Of a stretch of 64,000 nt of DNA, positions 25,880 through 34,861 are shown piece after piece. The translations under genes and the position numbers were made by a program. How positions within the stretch are numbered: position 1 is the first letter of the stretch; the number at the start of each line of letters is the position of its first letter. This DNA is from Thermogutta terrifontis (GTDB lineage: Bacteria; Planctomycetota; Planctomycetia; Pirellulales; Thermoguttaceae), in assembly GCF_002277955.1 (NCBI RefSeq), contig NZ_CP018477.1:1860001-1924000 (forward strand), given 5' to 3'. The notes under the pieces are model-generated. The model saw only the letters and a program-made list of their open reading frames with translations, was not told the DNA's origin and did not search any database.

Positions 25880-28800
25880 TCATTCTTCATCTCGCGGGAA
25901 GGAGAAGAGGACGCGGAATCCACGACGAATCGCCCGTCCCCAGTCGGTGACCTGCTTGACGATTTCGTCCGATTTTGCGACCGGAAAAGCTCCCGCCTGC
26001 CACGCTGGCCTTGCCCACTCCCAGGGGCGTTCAAGCACCTCCAGATCGATTTCCGCCCGGTCGATTGCCTGTTCAAGGTCTTCCATCCAGTCCGGCCGTC
26101 TGTAACCGAATGGAATGTGAAACGACCCTAGTTTTTCAGCACGTTGCGTGAATTGTTCAAAATGTTGGCCTGGTTGTCCGATAGAAAGCTCCCGCATGGC
26201 CGGACGGACGAGTGCCGCGATATGGGCCTCCTGCAGTGGTCGCAGACAGCCACCTTTCAAAAGTTCATGCAAGCCGGCTAGATGAATACCATGCATTTTG
26301 CGCAGCCGCTCGTACTTTTTAAGGAAGACCTCATCCCAGCCACGGAACTGGGTTGCCAGTTCATTTTCCCACGCTTCGGCGAGCTCCCATTGTTCATGGA
26401 GGAGCAGGACACGATGGGCAACAATAAAGGGTTTGAGCATCCACTGACGCCGCAGGAACTCTGCCTTGACTTTAAGAAACTCCAGAAGAATGTAAAGATT
26501 TTGACCATAGTCGGACTGGACGGTCATGCTGTTATAGTCAAGATAGTCCTCGTAATTCTCTAAAACGCTCTCGATAATCAGGCGAAGGTATTCGCCAGCC
26601 TTGGCCAGCGGGAGTTCTCCCGACCGCACATCGTCGCACAGCTTCTGAAACTGAGGTTCGTCGGATTCAATCGCCGCTTCGAGCCAGCGTATTGGGCCGG
26701 TGGTCAGGACACCGCGCAGGTTCGCCTGGGCCATGAACGTGGGAGTAAATATGGCCTGGCCATAGTCCATGATAAACTTGCGAAGGTCTCGCCACTGTTT
26801 TTGAAACGGCGTGGTTTCTAAAGTGGAAAGGTAAATTTCCTGAGACAGGGCCATCCAGAAATCGGCAAGCACCTGTGCGACGGTAATCAAATTCTCGAGA
26901 ATGCGATGCCGGTGTTCTTCGGCGGAGATTCTTGGATTTTGAGGTGCAGCCACCAGTGCTGCCATAATGCCCTCGGCGAGGGCCTCAAACAGCCGTTCGA
27001 TTTCCGAAACTTTTCCACCACTTTCCACCTGGGATTGCTCGGCACTTTTGACAAAACTGACAACGCTGAGCGCCGGTAGAACCCAACCTGCCCGGGATGC
27101 CAGGTAAACCAACAATCCGAGAGAACGATGGAGAACGCGGGCTTCGAAATAAGTTTTTGGTGACCCACCGCGGGTGATGGGCTGATAGAGCACCGGTCTT
27201 TCGTTGACCAGGGCAGGAATTTTTTCGAGACTCTCCTCAAAGATTTCGGGCTGTGAGAAGAGGACGGAGCGAAGAAGACCAGAATACACGTCCTCCCATT
27301 CGTCGCGGACCGTTGGTTCGGTCGGGAAACGATCTCCCATGGCGGCCCTGATCAGAAATCTCAGGTTCGCAATGTCCAGCGCTGCATGGAGGGCACGTTC
27401 CAGAAGCGTTTCGCGAATGTTCCTCCGGCGTTCAAATTCAATCATGCTGTCCAACGAGGTGCCCGGAGGAGGTACCGGAAACCGCCGCAAATCCTCAGCC
27501 AGTTGAAGAAGGTCCTGTTGCACGCGATAGCTGTGGCGATACCAGTTGATCAGAGTTTCGCCGGTGAATTCATCCTCGGGGAGTTGATAGAGAGTTCCGA
27601 GGAGTGAATCAAAGCGGATCAGCATTATGGCGCTGAGAAAATTACAGCGGTCAAAAATTTCGTTGTGGACAGCGGCCAGGCCAAAGTCGGTGGGAATGTC
27701 GTCATCCACGATCGAGCCTTCATGGCCGTCATCGGCACTATCGCGGAATACGACGCCCTCGTAAGCCGCTTCAAAGAGGTCTTCCATTCCGCCCTCGGGC
27801 TCCTCTTCTCCGGGGAGGGCAGCGGCCTGGCGTTCCGTCCGTCCGAGCAGTTCAGAGAGTTTCGGCACGCGAAAAAAGTCTTCCGCATTGGCTTCCAGAA
27901 AGTCCAAGAATTTCCGGGTTTGATCCCATCGATGGTGGGGGTTTTTCTCCTGTTTCCAAAAAGCCTGAAACCACCGCAGGACAATGACCTGGAACGATAT
28001 CTCGCCGCTTCCCAATCCGACTTCGTGTGCCCGGGAGGCCCAATGCACCAGAAGAGCCATCGCAGCTCTCAGATCGCCGTGCTGGACAAGGGTATCGACG
28101 AGGAGCCCGTAGCTGATCGCCGATCGGAGCGATTCGGCATGTTCGCGCCAGAACGCGAGATTGTGGGCTTGACCCGGTTGCTGTCGCCAGTCGTGAATAA
28201 CGCCCGCCACCTGCTCGGAAGCTTCGCATTCTTCATGCGCCACAAAACTGTTAATATCCGAGATGGCGGTGGTTCCGAATTGGTCCCACCATTCCGCCAG
28301 CGCTCTTGCCTGTTGGGCGATCCGGGCGTCCAGTTCGAGATCACCGGAAGCGGCAGCCTCTCGCCGCAGTGCAGCAAACTGCTGGAACAGTTCCTTCATG
28401 AGACCGATCAACTGGTCCACACGATGGTCGTAAATCGAATCCCGGGTATGTTCGAAAATGGGAAACAGGCCACCGAATCCCAGAATGCACCAGGGATCAA
28501 TCACTGCTCCACAGGCGATAGCGCGGTGAAGCAGATCGACTGCCTCAGCCAAACGAGTAGCCGATTCCTTAATTCGCCCGCGTCGCAGAAGCCACTCGCA
28601 TTCGCTGAGCTGACATCGAATTTCACAGCGGATGCGGGCGGCACCTGAGTGGATTCGGTGCATCCAACGGCGGGCCTCCTGGATTGCCCCCATTCGCGCG
28701 AAGCAGTATGCCCACGCAGCGGCACATAACTCCTGGGATCGATACGCCGACAATCGTTGGTTCAGCGCCTGCCGGGTTCCACCAAAAGGCTGTCGAAGCT

Positions 28801-29875
28801 GGCGTGCCTCTTCCTCCAATCGGGTCCGCCTTGCTCCGCTGCAGCGGTTCAACAGATCCACGTAAAACTGATCACGAAGCCTGGCGATACCCTGCAGCCA
28901 GCGGTCGATTTGCACGGTCGAAAGGATGCCGCCTGGCCGGTCACCGCAGATACCGGAGGCCATGAGAGTGGTCCCGGCAAGGACGGCCGCCGCTTCGAAC
29001 AGGCGCTCTTCACGATCCGCCGGGTCCGCTTCTGCGACGCGTGATAAAACACTTTCGAGGTGGGCGTCATGGAGCACGAACCGGCAGTAGTAGCCCCGCC
29101 TGTTGAGCTTGTGAGGGTCCCACAATCCATAGAGGTAATTCGGCCGCTGTTGGACCGGGTGATCCATATCATACCCGCGAGGATCAAGCACGATTTCCTC
29201 GAGTTGTTCCAGGTCGAAAAGCGCTGCCCGCCGCAACTCTTCAGGAGTTTCTCGCAGGATATTGAGGGCCGTTTCGATCAGCGCCTGATACCGCCCCACG
29301 GCAGCCCCGGCTCCCCTCACCCAAAGCGGGACCGCACAGACATACTCATGATCGTAAGGTTTGCACCGACGGTCACCTTCGAGAACGGCTACCGGCCGGT
29401 ACCCCAGATAATCGTTAAGTTGCTTGAGGGTGGCCTTCACCAGGGTGTCAGAAACGCAGGGTTCACCCTCCGTGCTGGCGAGGGTTGCCAGAATCCCCTC
29501 GCAGAATCGCGCAAGCAGAAACGGATGACAATAATCGTCGGCACTCCAGTGGCTTAACAGATCCCGGTGAAAATCACGGTACGCCGGCATGACCGTGTCA
29601 AAAAGAAAATTGAGCACGAATTGAGCTCGGGTCAGGTCGGAAAATGCGGCGTTCTGTTCCGCGAGTTCCTCACTGCTGCGAACGAGGTGTTCCCGGAGTT
29701 TCTCAAGTCGCGGTGGTTGGCTGTCGGCTTCCCTGTTGGCCGATTCTGTCAGGCCCAGTGAAAGAAAAAGCGCATTCCATGCCTGAAAAAACTGGGGATC
29801 CCGAACACCATCCGAGAAGTTGAGATACCCCAGGATGATTTCTTCAGGGGACTTGAACTTCCGCGGGTCTGTCAT
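25880..29875 (-). CDS. Very large soluble protein of unknown function
   Basis: 1331 residues from ATG 29875 (GGAG about 10 bases upstream; a longer frame exists to 29959). No signal peptide, membrane segment or known motif is visible. The sequence is rich in Arg, Glu, Leu and Ala with long amphipathic stretches, so it is mostly alpha-helical, perhaps a repeat or scaffold protein. It starts MTDPRKFKSPEEIILGYLNFSDG and ends VTDWGRAIRRGFRVLFSFPRDEE. An acidic segment near residues 700-760 (PGEEEPEGGMEDLFEAAYEG, DDGHEGSIVDDD) looks like a linker. Single gene, convergent with the SpoU gene 83 bases away. I do not assign a function; the reading frame itself is secure given its length. Confidence 0.85.
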   Translation of the reverse strand: MTDPRKFKSPEEIILGYLNFSDGVRDPQFFQAWNALFLSLGLTESANREADSQPPRLEKLREHLVRSSEELAEQNAAFSDLTRAQFVLNFLFDTVMPAYRDFHRDLLSHWSADDYCHPFLLARFCEGILATLASTEGEPCVSDTLVKATLKQLNDYLGYRPVAVLEGDRRCKPYDHEYVCAVPLWVRGAGAAVGRYQALIETALNILRETPEELRRAALFDLEQLEEIVLDPRGYDMDHPVQQRPNYLYGLWDPHKLNRRGYYCRFVLHDAHLESVLSRVAEADPADREERLFEAAAVLAGTTLMASGICGDRPGGILSTVQIDRWLQGIARLRDQFYVDLLNRCSGARRTRLEEEARQLRQPFGGTRQALNQRLSAYRSQELCAAAWAYCFARMGAIQEARRWMHRIHSGAARIRCEIRCQLSECEWLLRRGRIKESATRLAEAVDLLHRAIACGAVIDPWCILGFGGLFPIFEHTRDSIYDHRVDQLIGLMKELFQQFAALRREAAASGDLELDARIAQQARALAEWWDQFGTTAISDINSFVAHEECEASEQVAGVIHDWRQQPGQAHNLAFWREHAESLRSAISYGLLVDTLVQHGDLRAAMALLVHWASRAHEVGLGSGEISFQVIVLRWFQAFWKQEKNPHHRWDQTRKFLDFLEANAEDFFRVPKLSELLGRTERQAAALPGEEEPEGGMEDLFEAAYEGVVFRDSADDGHEGSIVDDDIPTDFGLAAVHNEIFDRCNFLSAIMLIRFDSLLGTLYQLPEDEFTGETLINWYRHSYRVQQDLLQLAEDLRRFPVPPPGTSLDSMIEFERRRNIRETLLERALHAALDIANLRFLIRAAMGDRFPTEPTVRDEWEDVYSGLLRSVLFSQPEIFEESLEKIPALVNERPVLYQPITRGGSPKTYFEARVLHRSLGLLVYLASRAGWVLPALSVVSFVKSAEQSQVESGGKVSEIERLFEALAEGIMAALVAAPQNPRISAEEHRHRILENLITVAQVLADFWMALSQEIYLSTLETTPFQKQWRDLRKFIMDYGQAIFTPTFMAQANLRGVLTTGPIRWLEAAIESDEPQFQKLCDDVRSGELPLAKAGEYLRLIIESVLENYEDYLDYNSMTVQSDYGQNLYILLEFLKVKAEFLRRQWMLKPFIVAHRVLLLHEQWELAEAWENELATQFRGWDEVFLKKYERLRKMHGIHLAGLHELLKGGCLRPLQEAHIAALVRPAMRELSIGQPGQHFEQFTQRAEKLGSFHIPFGYRRPDWMEDLEQAIDRAEIDLEVLERPWEWARPAWQAGAFPVAKSDEIVKQVTDWGRAIRRGFRVLFSFPRDEE

Positions 29876-30114
29876 AGCGCGAAACTCCGGTATGGCTGAT
29901 CCTCCTTTAGCCGACCAACTGGCCCCCATTGTGGCGGGTAAGTCGGGAATCCGCTCCAAGGTCCGGAAGAGCGTCGACTATCTGGCATTCTACCGCAGAG
30001 GCTCATCTTTTATAACCGATGCACGAAAACCTGGAACAGCCGGCGAGTTTCGTTTTGTGGCGGGCCATCAGGTGTGAAGGTCGGCCAGGGTGTCGCAACA
30101 TTTGGGTCAGGCTG

Positions 30115-30136
30115 GGGGCACTTCGTGAATTGCCCC
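30115..30136 (-). repeat. Palindrome, TTCATGAA family
   Basis: GGGGCA-CTTCGTGAAT-TGCCCC: outer 6-bp arms are perfect and the inner TTC/GAA also pair, with one c/t mismatch between them. Read on the minus strand it begins GGCAGGGGCAATTC. It forms an inverted pair with the copy at 30169. Confidence 0.6.
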
Positions 30137-30168
30137 TGCCCAAACCATTTGGCTATATCGGACGTGTG

Positions 30169-30193
30169 GTGGGCACAATTCGTGAATCGTCCC
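30169..30193 (+). repeat. Palindrome, TTCATGAA family (imperfect copy)
   Basis: GTGGGCACAATTCGTGAAT followed by CGTCCC: the ATTC/GAAT core and the GGG/CCC ends are kept, but the middle of the stem has mismatches. It lies 33 bases after the oppositely oriented copy, a BIME-like arrangement. Confidence 0.5.
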
Positions 30194-30577
30194 TCTGTGA
30201 ATCTCGGTACGCTCAGGTTCGGCGTGGTCTCGGGGGCCGGACAACCAGCGCATTTTGCACGCCGGGCCCAAACTCGTGCCCAAGGGCTCTGTCAAAAGTG
30301 AATAAACTTTGGGAACAAAGTACATTCAGGGCGCGGGCCAACAGCTGTCAAAAAGTATCCCAGAAAAAGAGCGTTTCTTTTCCAAACCACCTAATTATCA
30401 TGGATAATAGCCGGACAGGCGATGCATTCCGCACGGATTGCTGGTATGCGGGCTCCCGCTTTGCTCTCCTGGGATAGCGAACGCCGTCAGCGGGGAGCGG
30501 GCGGGGTGTGGCAGCTTTTCGGTTGTCGTAAGGACGCACCTGACGTTGAACGCCAGATCGACATACGAGGCAGAGAG

Positions 30578-32101
30578 ATGACGCAACGCGCGATGAAACG
30601 TGCCCGACTGTGCCTGATGATGGCAGCTCTTCTGCTGGGAAGTTTTTCCGGTCCCCGAAACTCCGAGGCGGTGGCGCCGGATCTCATTCGGCCCCAGCAA
30701 CTGGCACCGTACGGTTTGGAACTCGCCTGGTTCAACCAGGTGCAGATGGATCCCAGTGTCGGTAGGATGACGAGCTGGCTATTGGATCGAGGGACACTGT
30801 TTGTCGTGACCGACACAGCCGTGCTCCAGGCGTTCGACGCCGAGACCGGTCGTTCCTTGTGGGCAACAACTGTCGGGAGTCCCGATTTGCTCACCTTGAA
30901 ACCGACGGCTAGTGAACATCTGGTCGCGGTGGTGAATGGGAGTACGATCTATATCCTGAACAGACACACCGGGGTCATTCTCTGGAAACGCCAGACCGAA
31001 GGTGCTGTAGGAGCGGGGCCGGCCTTGAGTCCGACTCGGGTGTTTGTGCCGCTTATTCGCGGAAAGATCGAGTCTTACCGATTTGAATGGGCCACGCCTG
31101 AGATGGCAGCGGCTACTGGCACACCGCTTGTGGAAACAGCTACCTTTGGGCAAACGGGCAGCAGCCAGCCGACGAGCAACAATCGGGGAACCGGCGGTCA
31201 GGGCGCTCAGCAGACTTCCCCACAAGCCGAAACGGAAACACTTCCACCTGAAGCTACCGTGACCGCCCAACCGGTGGGAAAAGAGGAACTCCGCCTTTCC
31301 ACGAAACAGAGACCGGGGTTATTTGTGATGTCCTGGGGGCACGCTCTTGTGGAGCCTCGGCTCACCTATGCGGATTCCAATCGGGAACGGGTGGCCTGGC
31401 CGACTGACCAGGGATTGCTTTTCGTGGCGGAATTGGATGTCCGTGCAGAATTGCGATTCCAGGTTCAGTACTTTTTGCAGACCAACGGAGATATCGTCGC
31501 GCCTCCCTGTATCCGTCCCGGTGATCCGACGCTCTCCAACGATCCCAACCGGATGTTATTTGTGGCCACCACCAACGGATTCATCCACGCCTTAAGGGAA
31601 TACGACGGCAAGGTTTTGTGGCGTTTTTCCACGGGCGAGCCCATTAATCAATCACCAGCCCTTGTGGGGGATGACCTCTACTTTACGACACAAACCGGTG
31701 GGCTTTATCGCGTCAAGGCCACCACCGGGGAACTGGTTTGGTTCAGTCGCGGAATCAGACAGTTTGTGGCTGCGAGCGACCAGCGCGTTTACGGAATCGA
31801 CGGGATCAACCAGTTGGTCATCATGGATATCCAAACTGGTTCCCGGCAGGGACAGTTTGATGTGACACGTTACCCGCTTCGATACATGAATTCGCAGACC
31901 GACCGAATCTATCTCGCCAACGAACAGGGCCTGATTCAGTGCCTGCGAGAAAGCAGATTGACCCAGCCCATCAAACATATGGTGCCTGTTACCCAACCCC
32001 CCAAACAGCCGCCTAAGCCAGCGCAGGCTCAGCCGCAGGCCCTGCCGCAACCCGCAACTCCAGCTCCGACTCCTCCGGTGGGAGAAAACCCATTTCAATG
32101 A
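30578..32101 (+). CDS. Exported PQQ-type beta-propeller protein
   Basis: 507 residues. An Arg-rich start and hydrophobic LCLMMAALLLGSFSG make a signal peptide. The mature part holds repeated propeller blades of the PQQ/YfgL kind with the motif AxDxxTGxxLW: AFDAETGRSLWAT, ILNRHTGVILWKR, ALREYDGKVLWRF and VKATTGELVWFS. No PQQ-binding dehydrogenase catalytic residues are evident, so it is more likely a scaffold like BamB than an enzyme. A Gln/Thr-rich low-complexity insert lies near residues 195-240 and a Pro/Gln/Ala-rich tail ends the protein. ATG 30578 has GAGG upstream. No operon partner is obvious. Confidence 0.82.
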   Translation: MTQRAMKRARLCLMMAALLLGSFSGPRNSEAVAPDLIRPQQLAPYGLELAWFNQVQMDPSVGRMTSWLLDRGTLFVVTDTAVLQAFDAETGRSLWATTVGSPDLLTLKPTASEHLVAVVNGSTIYILNRHTGVILWKRQTEGAVGAGPALSPTRVFVPLIRGKIESYRFEWATPEMAAATGTPLVETATFGQTGSSQPTSNNRGTGGQGAQQTSPQAETETLPPEATVTAQPVGKEELRLSTKQRPGLFVMSWGHALVEPRLTYADSNRERVAWPTDQGLLFVAELDVRAELRFQVQYFLQTNGDIVAPPCIRPGDPTLSNDPNRMLFVATTNGFIHALREYDGKVLWRFSTGEPINQSPALVGDDLYFTTQTGGLYRVKATTGELVWFSRGIRQFVAASDQRVYGIDGINQLVIMDIQTGSRQGQFDVTRYPLRYMNSQTDRIYLANEQGLIQCLRESRLTQPIKHMVPVTQPPKQPPKPAQAQPQALPQPATPAPTPPVGENPFQ

Positions 32102-32279
32102 TGCGATCTAGCGGGTGGTCTATGGTTTTGTTACTCCCTCGGTAACTGTCTGGCTTCGGTCAAGCGCCGCGACGGACACGTCTGGCGAAAGCAGAAGCGA
32201 CTCACAATTTGGAAGATCGCTGCGAAACGGCGGGAATCAGGTTGCGTGTCTGGGGGATCGGCAAAGAAGACCGACGAGG

Positions 32280-32906
32280 TTAGGGACTGGATTCGGACTC
32301 GCCCCCACCTTTGGAAATGGCCCGTTCGGCAAGGGAGAAATTTTCGATGCGGGCGGTTTTCAGCACAGGTTGCCCGAGCAGGCGGTTGATCCGGGTGACG
32401 ACTTTTCTCGCCAAATAGTCCACCTCCTGGAGTTCAGAGGGACTGGTTGCCCGAACGGTCACGAGGACCTCGTCTCGGATGACTTGGCCGAAGGACTGGA
32501 TAAATCGGCCAAAACTGTCGGGATCGTCGAAGGTGGTCACTACCCGGAATTGAAAGCTGGCTTCGCGAATCAGGCCGCTGGCTGGATCGTAAACGCGGAC
32601 GCAAAAGTCCCCAAAATCGGCTTCGCCATTGCCCAGCCATTTGGCGGCCGGGGCTGGGCGGGAGTGTGACGCCCCCCAGGCTTCGCCCATTCCCAGCTTC
32701 TCAAGCCACTGGCTCCAGTGCGTATGGGAACTTGCGAGGAGGCCGATAAAAAAGGCAGGGAGAATTCCCAGAAAAACGGCCAGCACTTCCACCCAGACCA
32801 GCCTGCGACGCGGTGCGACGGCAGAAGGGGTGCGCGCTCCAGCCGGCGGGATCGGGTGCGTGCCCCGCGAAACACCGTTCCCTTTATCTGGTGAAGACGA
32901 GCGCAT
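32280..32906 (-). CDS. Single-pass membrane protein with FliL-like domain
   Basis: 208 residues from ATG 32906. A Pro/Arg-rich cytoplasmic part of ~45 residues leads to one membrane segment (VLAVFLGILPAFFIGLLA). The extracytoplasmic domain of ~130 residues resembles FliL in pattern: a beta strand with FRVVTTFDDPDSFGRF, then a helix IRDEVLVTVRATSPSEL, then VDYLARKVVTRINRLLGQPVLKTARIENFSL. FliL controls stator units at the flagellar basal body. No flagellar gene is nearby, so a related non-flagellar role is possible. The start is uncertain; the frame is open to 33062. Confidence 0.6.
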   Translation of the reverse strand: MRSSSPDKGNGVSRGTHPIPPAGARTPSAVAPRRRLVWVEVLAVFLGILPAFFIGLLASSHTHWSQWLEKLGMGEAWGASHSRPAPAAKWLGNGEADFGDFCVRVYDPASGLIREASFQFRVVTTFDDPDSFGRFIQSFGQVIRDEVLVTVRATSPSELQEVDYLARKVVTRINRLLGQPVLKTARIENFSLAERAISKGGGESESSP

Positions 32907-33158
32907 TGAGGACTTTTCGCCGTGCGCCACAAGCAAACCTCGCTGGAAAATGGCTCGAACCTGAAAAGACGAAGGCGGTTTAGTTGCGCCGCATAGGTTT
33001 TCTGTGAAGAGTATAGCATATTTTCCGGCCGTAACCCGACGCCATGCGAGCTTTGCCCACAAAATAGATCACGGCGGGTTACCATAGATCCCGAAAAATC
33101 AATTGCTGAATCGGAGCGTATCCCCGCTCGAAAGCCCGGGACCGGCACCGCCTCGCGG

Positions 33159-34466
33159 TCAGCATTCGAATCCGGGCGGCCGTTCGTAAAGTTTCTTGCG
33201 AGTGGCCCAAAGACCGGCAGAAGGTGTAGGAATGTAATAAATCGTCTCGCCGTCTGGGGTTGTATTCCACCCCTCGCGGAGCTTGTCAATCGGATAGCGG
33301 CGAAGCGTCTCTTGGAGATCCGCGTACTTGAAATTCACCCCCTCGATTTCTTCGCGCGTCAAATGGCCGGGGGCATAGGTGATGGTGAAACGGCCCTCCG
33401 AGGAACCATGAATGAGGTGGGCCGCGGCATGGGCAAGGTCCTGGAGATCCGCGTTCGTTCGATACAGCTCCATAATCCGCTTGGTTCCGACGTACCCATA
33501 TTTTCGGATTAATCGATCCACCTCTTCCTGTTCACCAAATCGTTTTAGGCCCGGGGCGATGATAATGAGTTCGCCGCCATCGGCCATGACCATCCGGGTA
33601 CGATAGATCGCCTTGTTCGCCACCCAGGTGCTGACGAATTCGTCCTCCTGCATGTAGCACACAACTTTGTGAAGCGGTTCTTCAAACACCTTGATGTTCT
33701 CTTCGCGGGACTGCCGCGCCGCCATCAAATAGGTGTCCAAATCATCGCCCACGTAGATGCCCGTGTGAACAAGCTGATCCTCTGGATTGCGGGCCATGAC
33801 AATTTGGATGTAAAAGTCCGGCAGCGAACCGAGGAAATCTTCCTCTGCTTTGTTAAAACACGCCCGAACCGGCGTGATGAGCGTCCCCAGATTGTTTTCT
33901 ATTCCACAACAGGCCGCCGCAATGTGCGAGGCACAAATGGTCCGCTTTCCCGCCAGACCAATGAAATAGTTCTTGTTGTGATTGGCGAATCCCAACACTT
34001 CGTGGGGAACGACGTGCCCAATGTTGATGATTAAATCCCACTTTTCCCGCATGAGCATCGTGTTCAGATCGATGGGAATCGCCCAGTCTGCCGCACCTCG
34101 GCTGACCTCCTTAACAAATTCGGCAGGGACCTCGCCCACGGGGACGACGGTGTCAATCCAATGATGGGCGTGAATCCGTTCATGGGGGATGCTTCCAAAC
34201 ATGCGGGCGTTCTGTTCGCGACTGTGCGGCTCATGCTGGCCCAATGTGGGGATGACATGCACGTCGGCGTCCTTGGCCAGCATTTGATAGAGCATCTCGG
34301 TCATTTTGCCCGCACCGGAGTGCATGCGTGTGATGTCGGGCGGAAGAAGGAGAACTCGCCTGGGAGAGCGGCAAATTCTCGCCCGGGCCTCATCCAACGC
34401 CCGTTCCATCAGTTCGCGAATACGGGGCCACTCAATCTGCGAAGCTCGCTCATAAAACCAGGGCAT
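33159..34466 (-). CDS. LarA-family protein (lactate racemase/epimerase superfamily, DUF2088)
   Basis: 435 residues, the usual size of LarA (about 425). The family racemises or epimerises 2-hydroxy acids with a nickel-pincer nucleotide. N-terminal DITRMHSGAG corresponds to the DxTRP loop of LarA. IPTLGQHEPHS and NIGHVVPHEVLGFANHN supply the conserved His residues, HNKNYFIGLAG has the Lys equivalent to the cofactor-bearing residue, and CASHIAAACCG has a further His. Sequence drift from LarA suggests another 2-hydroxy acid such as an aldonate. ATG 34466 is preferred (AGGAG about 12 bases upstream). The cofactor maturation genes larB, larC and larE are not in the window. Confidence 0.82.
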   Translation of the reverse strand: MPWFYERASQIEWPRIRELMERALDEARARICRSPRRVLLLPPDITRMHSGAGKMTEMLYQMLAKDADVHVIPTLGQHEPHSREQNARMFGSIPHERIHAHHWIDTVVPVGEVPAEFVKEVSRGAADWAIPIDLNTMLMREKWDLIINIGHVVPHEVLGFANHNKNYFIGLAGKRTICASHIAAACCGIENNLGTLITPVRACFNKAEEDFLGSLPDFYIQIVMARNPEDQLVHTGIYVGDDLDTYLMAARQSREENIKVFEEPLHKVVCYMQEDEFVSTWVANKAIYRTRMVMADGGELIIIAPGLKRFGEQEEVDRLIRKYGYVGTKRIMELYRTNADLQDLAHAAAHLIHGSSEGRFTITYAPGHLTREEIEGVNFKYADLQETLRRYPIDKLREGWNTTPDGETIYYIPTPSAGLWATRKKLYERPPGFEC

Positions 34467-34742
34467 GGGTGATTGTTTTCTCCTGCTGCGGTGTTGATCC
34501 GATGCCAATCTATGCCAGCGTAATTGATCTATTATGACGCGCGAGAGGCAGACTGGGGAGCCCGCGACGCAGCTGGTCTCCGCATACCCGTTGGGCAAAA
34601 TTTGCGTTCCGGATAAAAGGATCGGCCGATTTGCGTGGCCAGCCGGTCGAACAGGCCCGTGACGTTGCTGGCTGAGCGTGAGAAAGGTTCAACAGGAACC
34701 TGACAAAGTGATACGGATTGCTGCGTTTCTCAGCCAACCACG

Positions 34743-34766
34743 GTAGGGGCGATTCATGAATCGCCC
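34743..34766 (+). repeat. GTAG-headed perfect palindrome (REP-like, TTCATGAA family)
   Basis: GTAG at 34743-34746 is followed by GGGCGATTCATGAATCGCCC (34747-34766), a perfect 20-base palindrome. A GTAG or GGAG head next to a hairpin is the hallmark of REP elements moved by TnpA-REP (RAYT) transposases. An inverted copy follows 40 bases downstream. Confidence 0.65.
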
Positions 34767-34806
34767 GTCCAGCCCGTCAAGCATCACCCGACGATTTCAG
34801 TACGAC

Positions 34807-34824
34807 CAATTCATGAATTGCCCC
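34807..34824 (-). repeat. Palindrome, TTCATGAA family (inverted partner)
   Basis: CAATTCATGAATTG (34807-34820) followed by CCCC. The left arm has lost its GGG. It is oriented opposite to the copy at 34743, making a BIME-like doublet. Confidence 0.55.
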
Positions 34825-34861
34825 GCCCACTGAGCAACACCGCCCCCACGGCGGACGAACT

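Larger units (their letters stand above)
29876..30577. other. Divergent intergenic region with paired palindromes
   Basis: About 700 bases between the 1331-residue gene and the propeller-protein gene. An in-frame extension of the propeller gene back to 30422 has no ribosome site. The region contains two copies of the TTCGTGAA palindrome family in opposite orientation (30115-30136 and 30169-30193). I see no other gene; promoters for both flanking genes must be here. Confidence 0.5.
34467..34861. other. Intergenic region with inverted pair of palindromes
   Basis: 395 bases between two leftward genes. It contains the perfect GTAG-headed palindrome at 34743-34766 and its inverted partner at 34807-34824. 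Short frames here resemble no protein. Upstream of 34599 the sequence may include the promoter of the LarA-family gene. Confidence 0.45.

Noticed and set aside
33159-33185. tRNA T-loop-like TTCGAATCC
   Set aside because: It is the coding end of the LarA-family gene; no acceptor or anticodon stem can be built around it.
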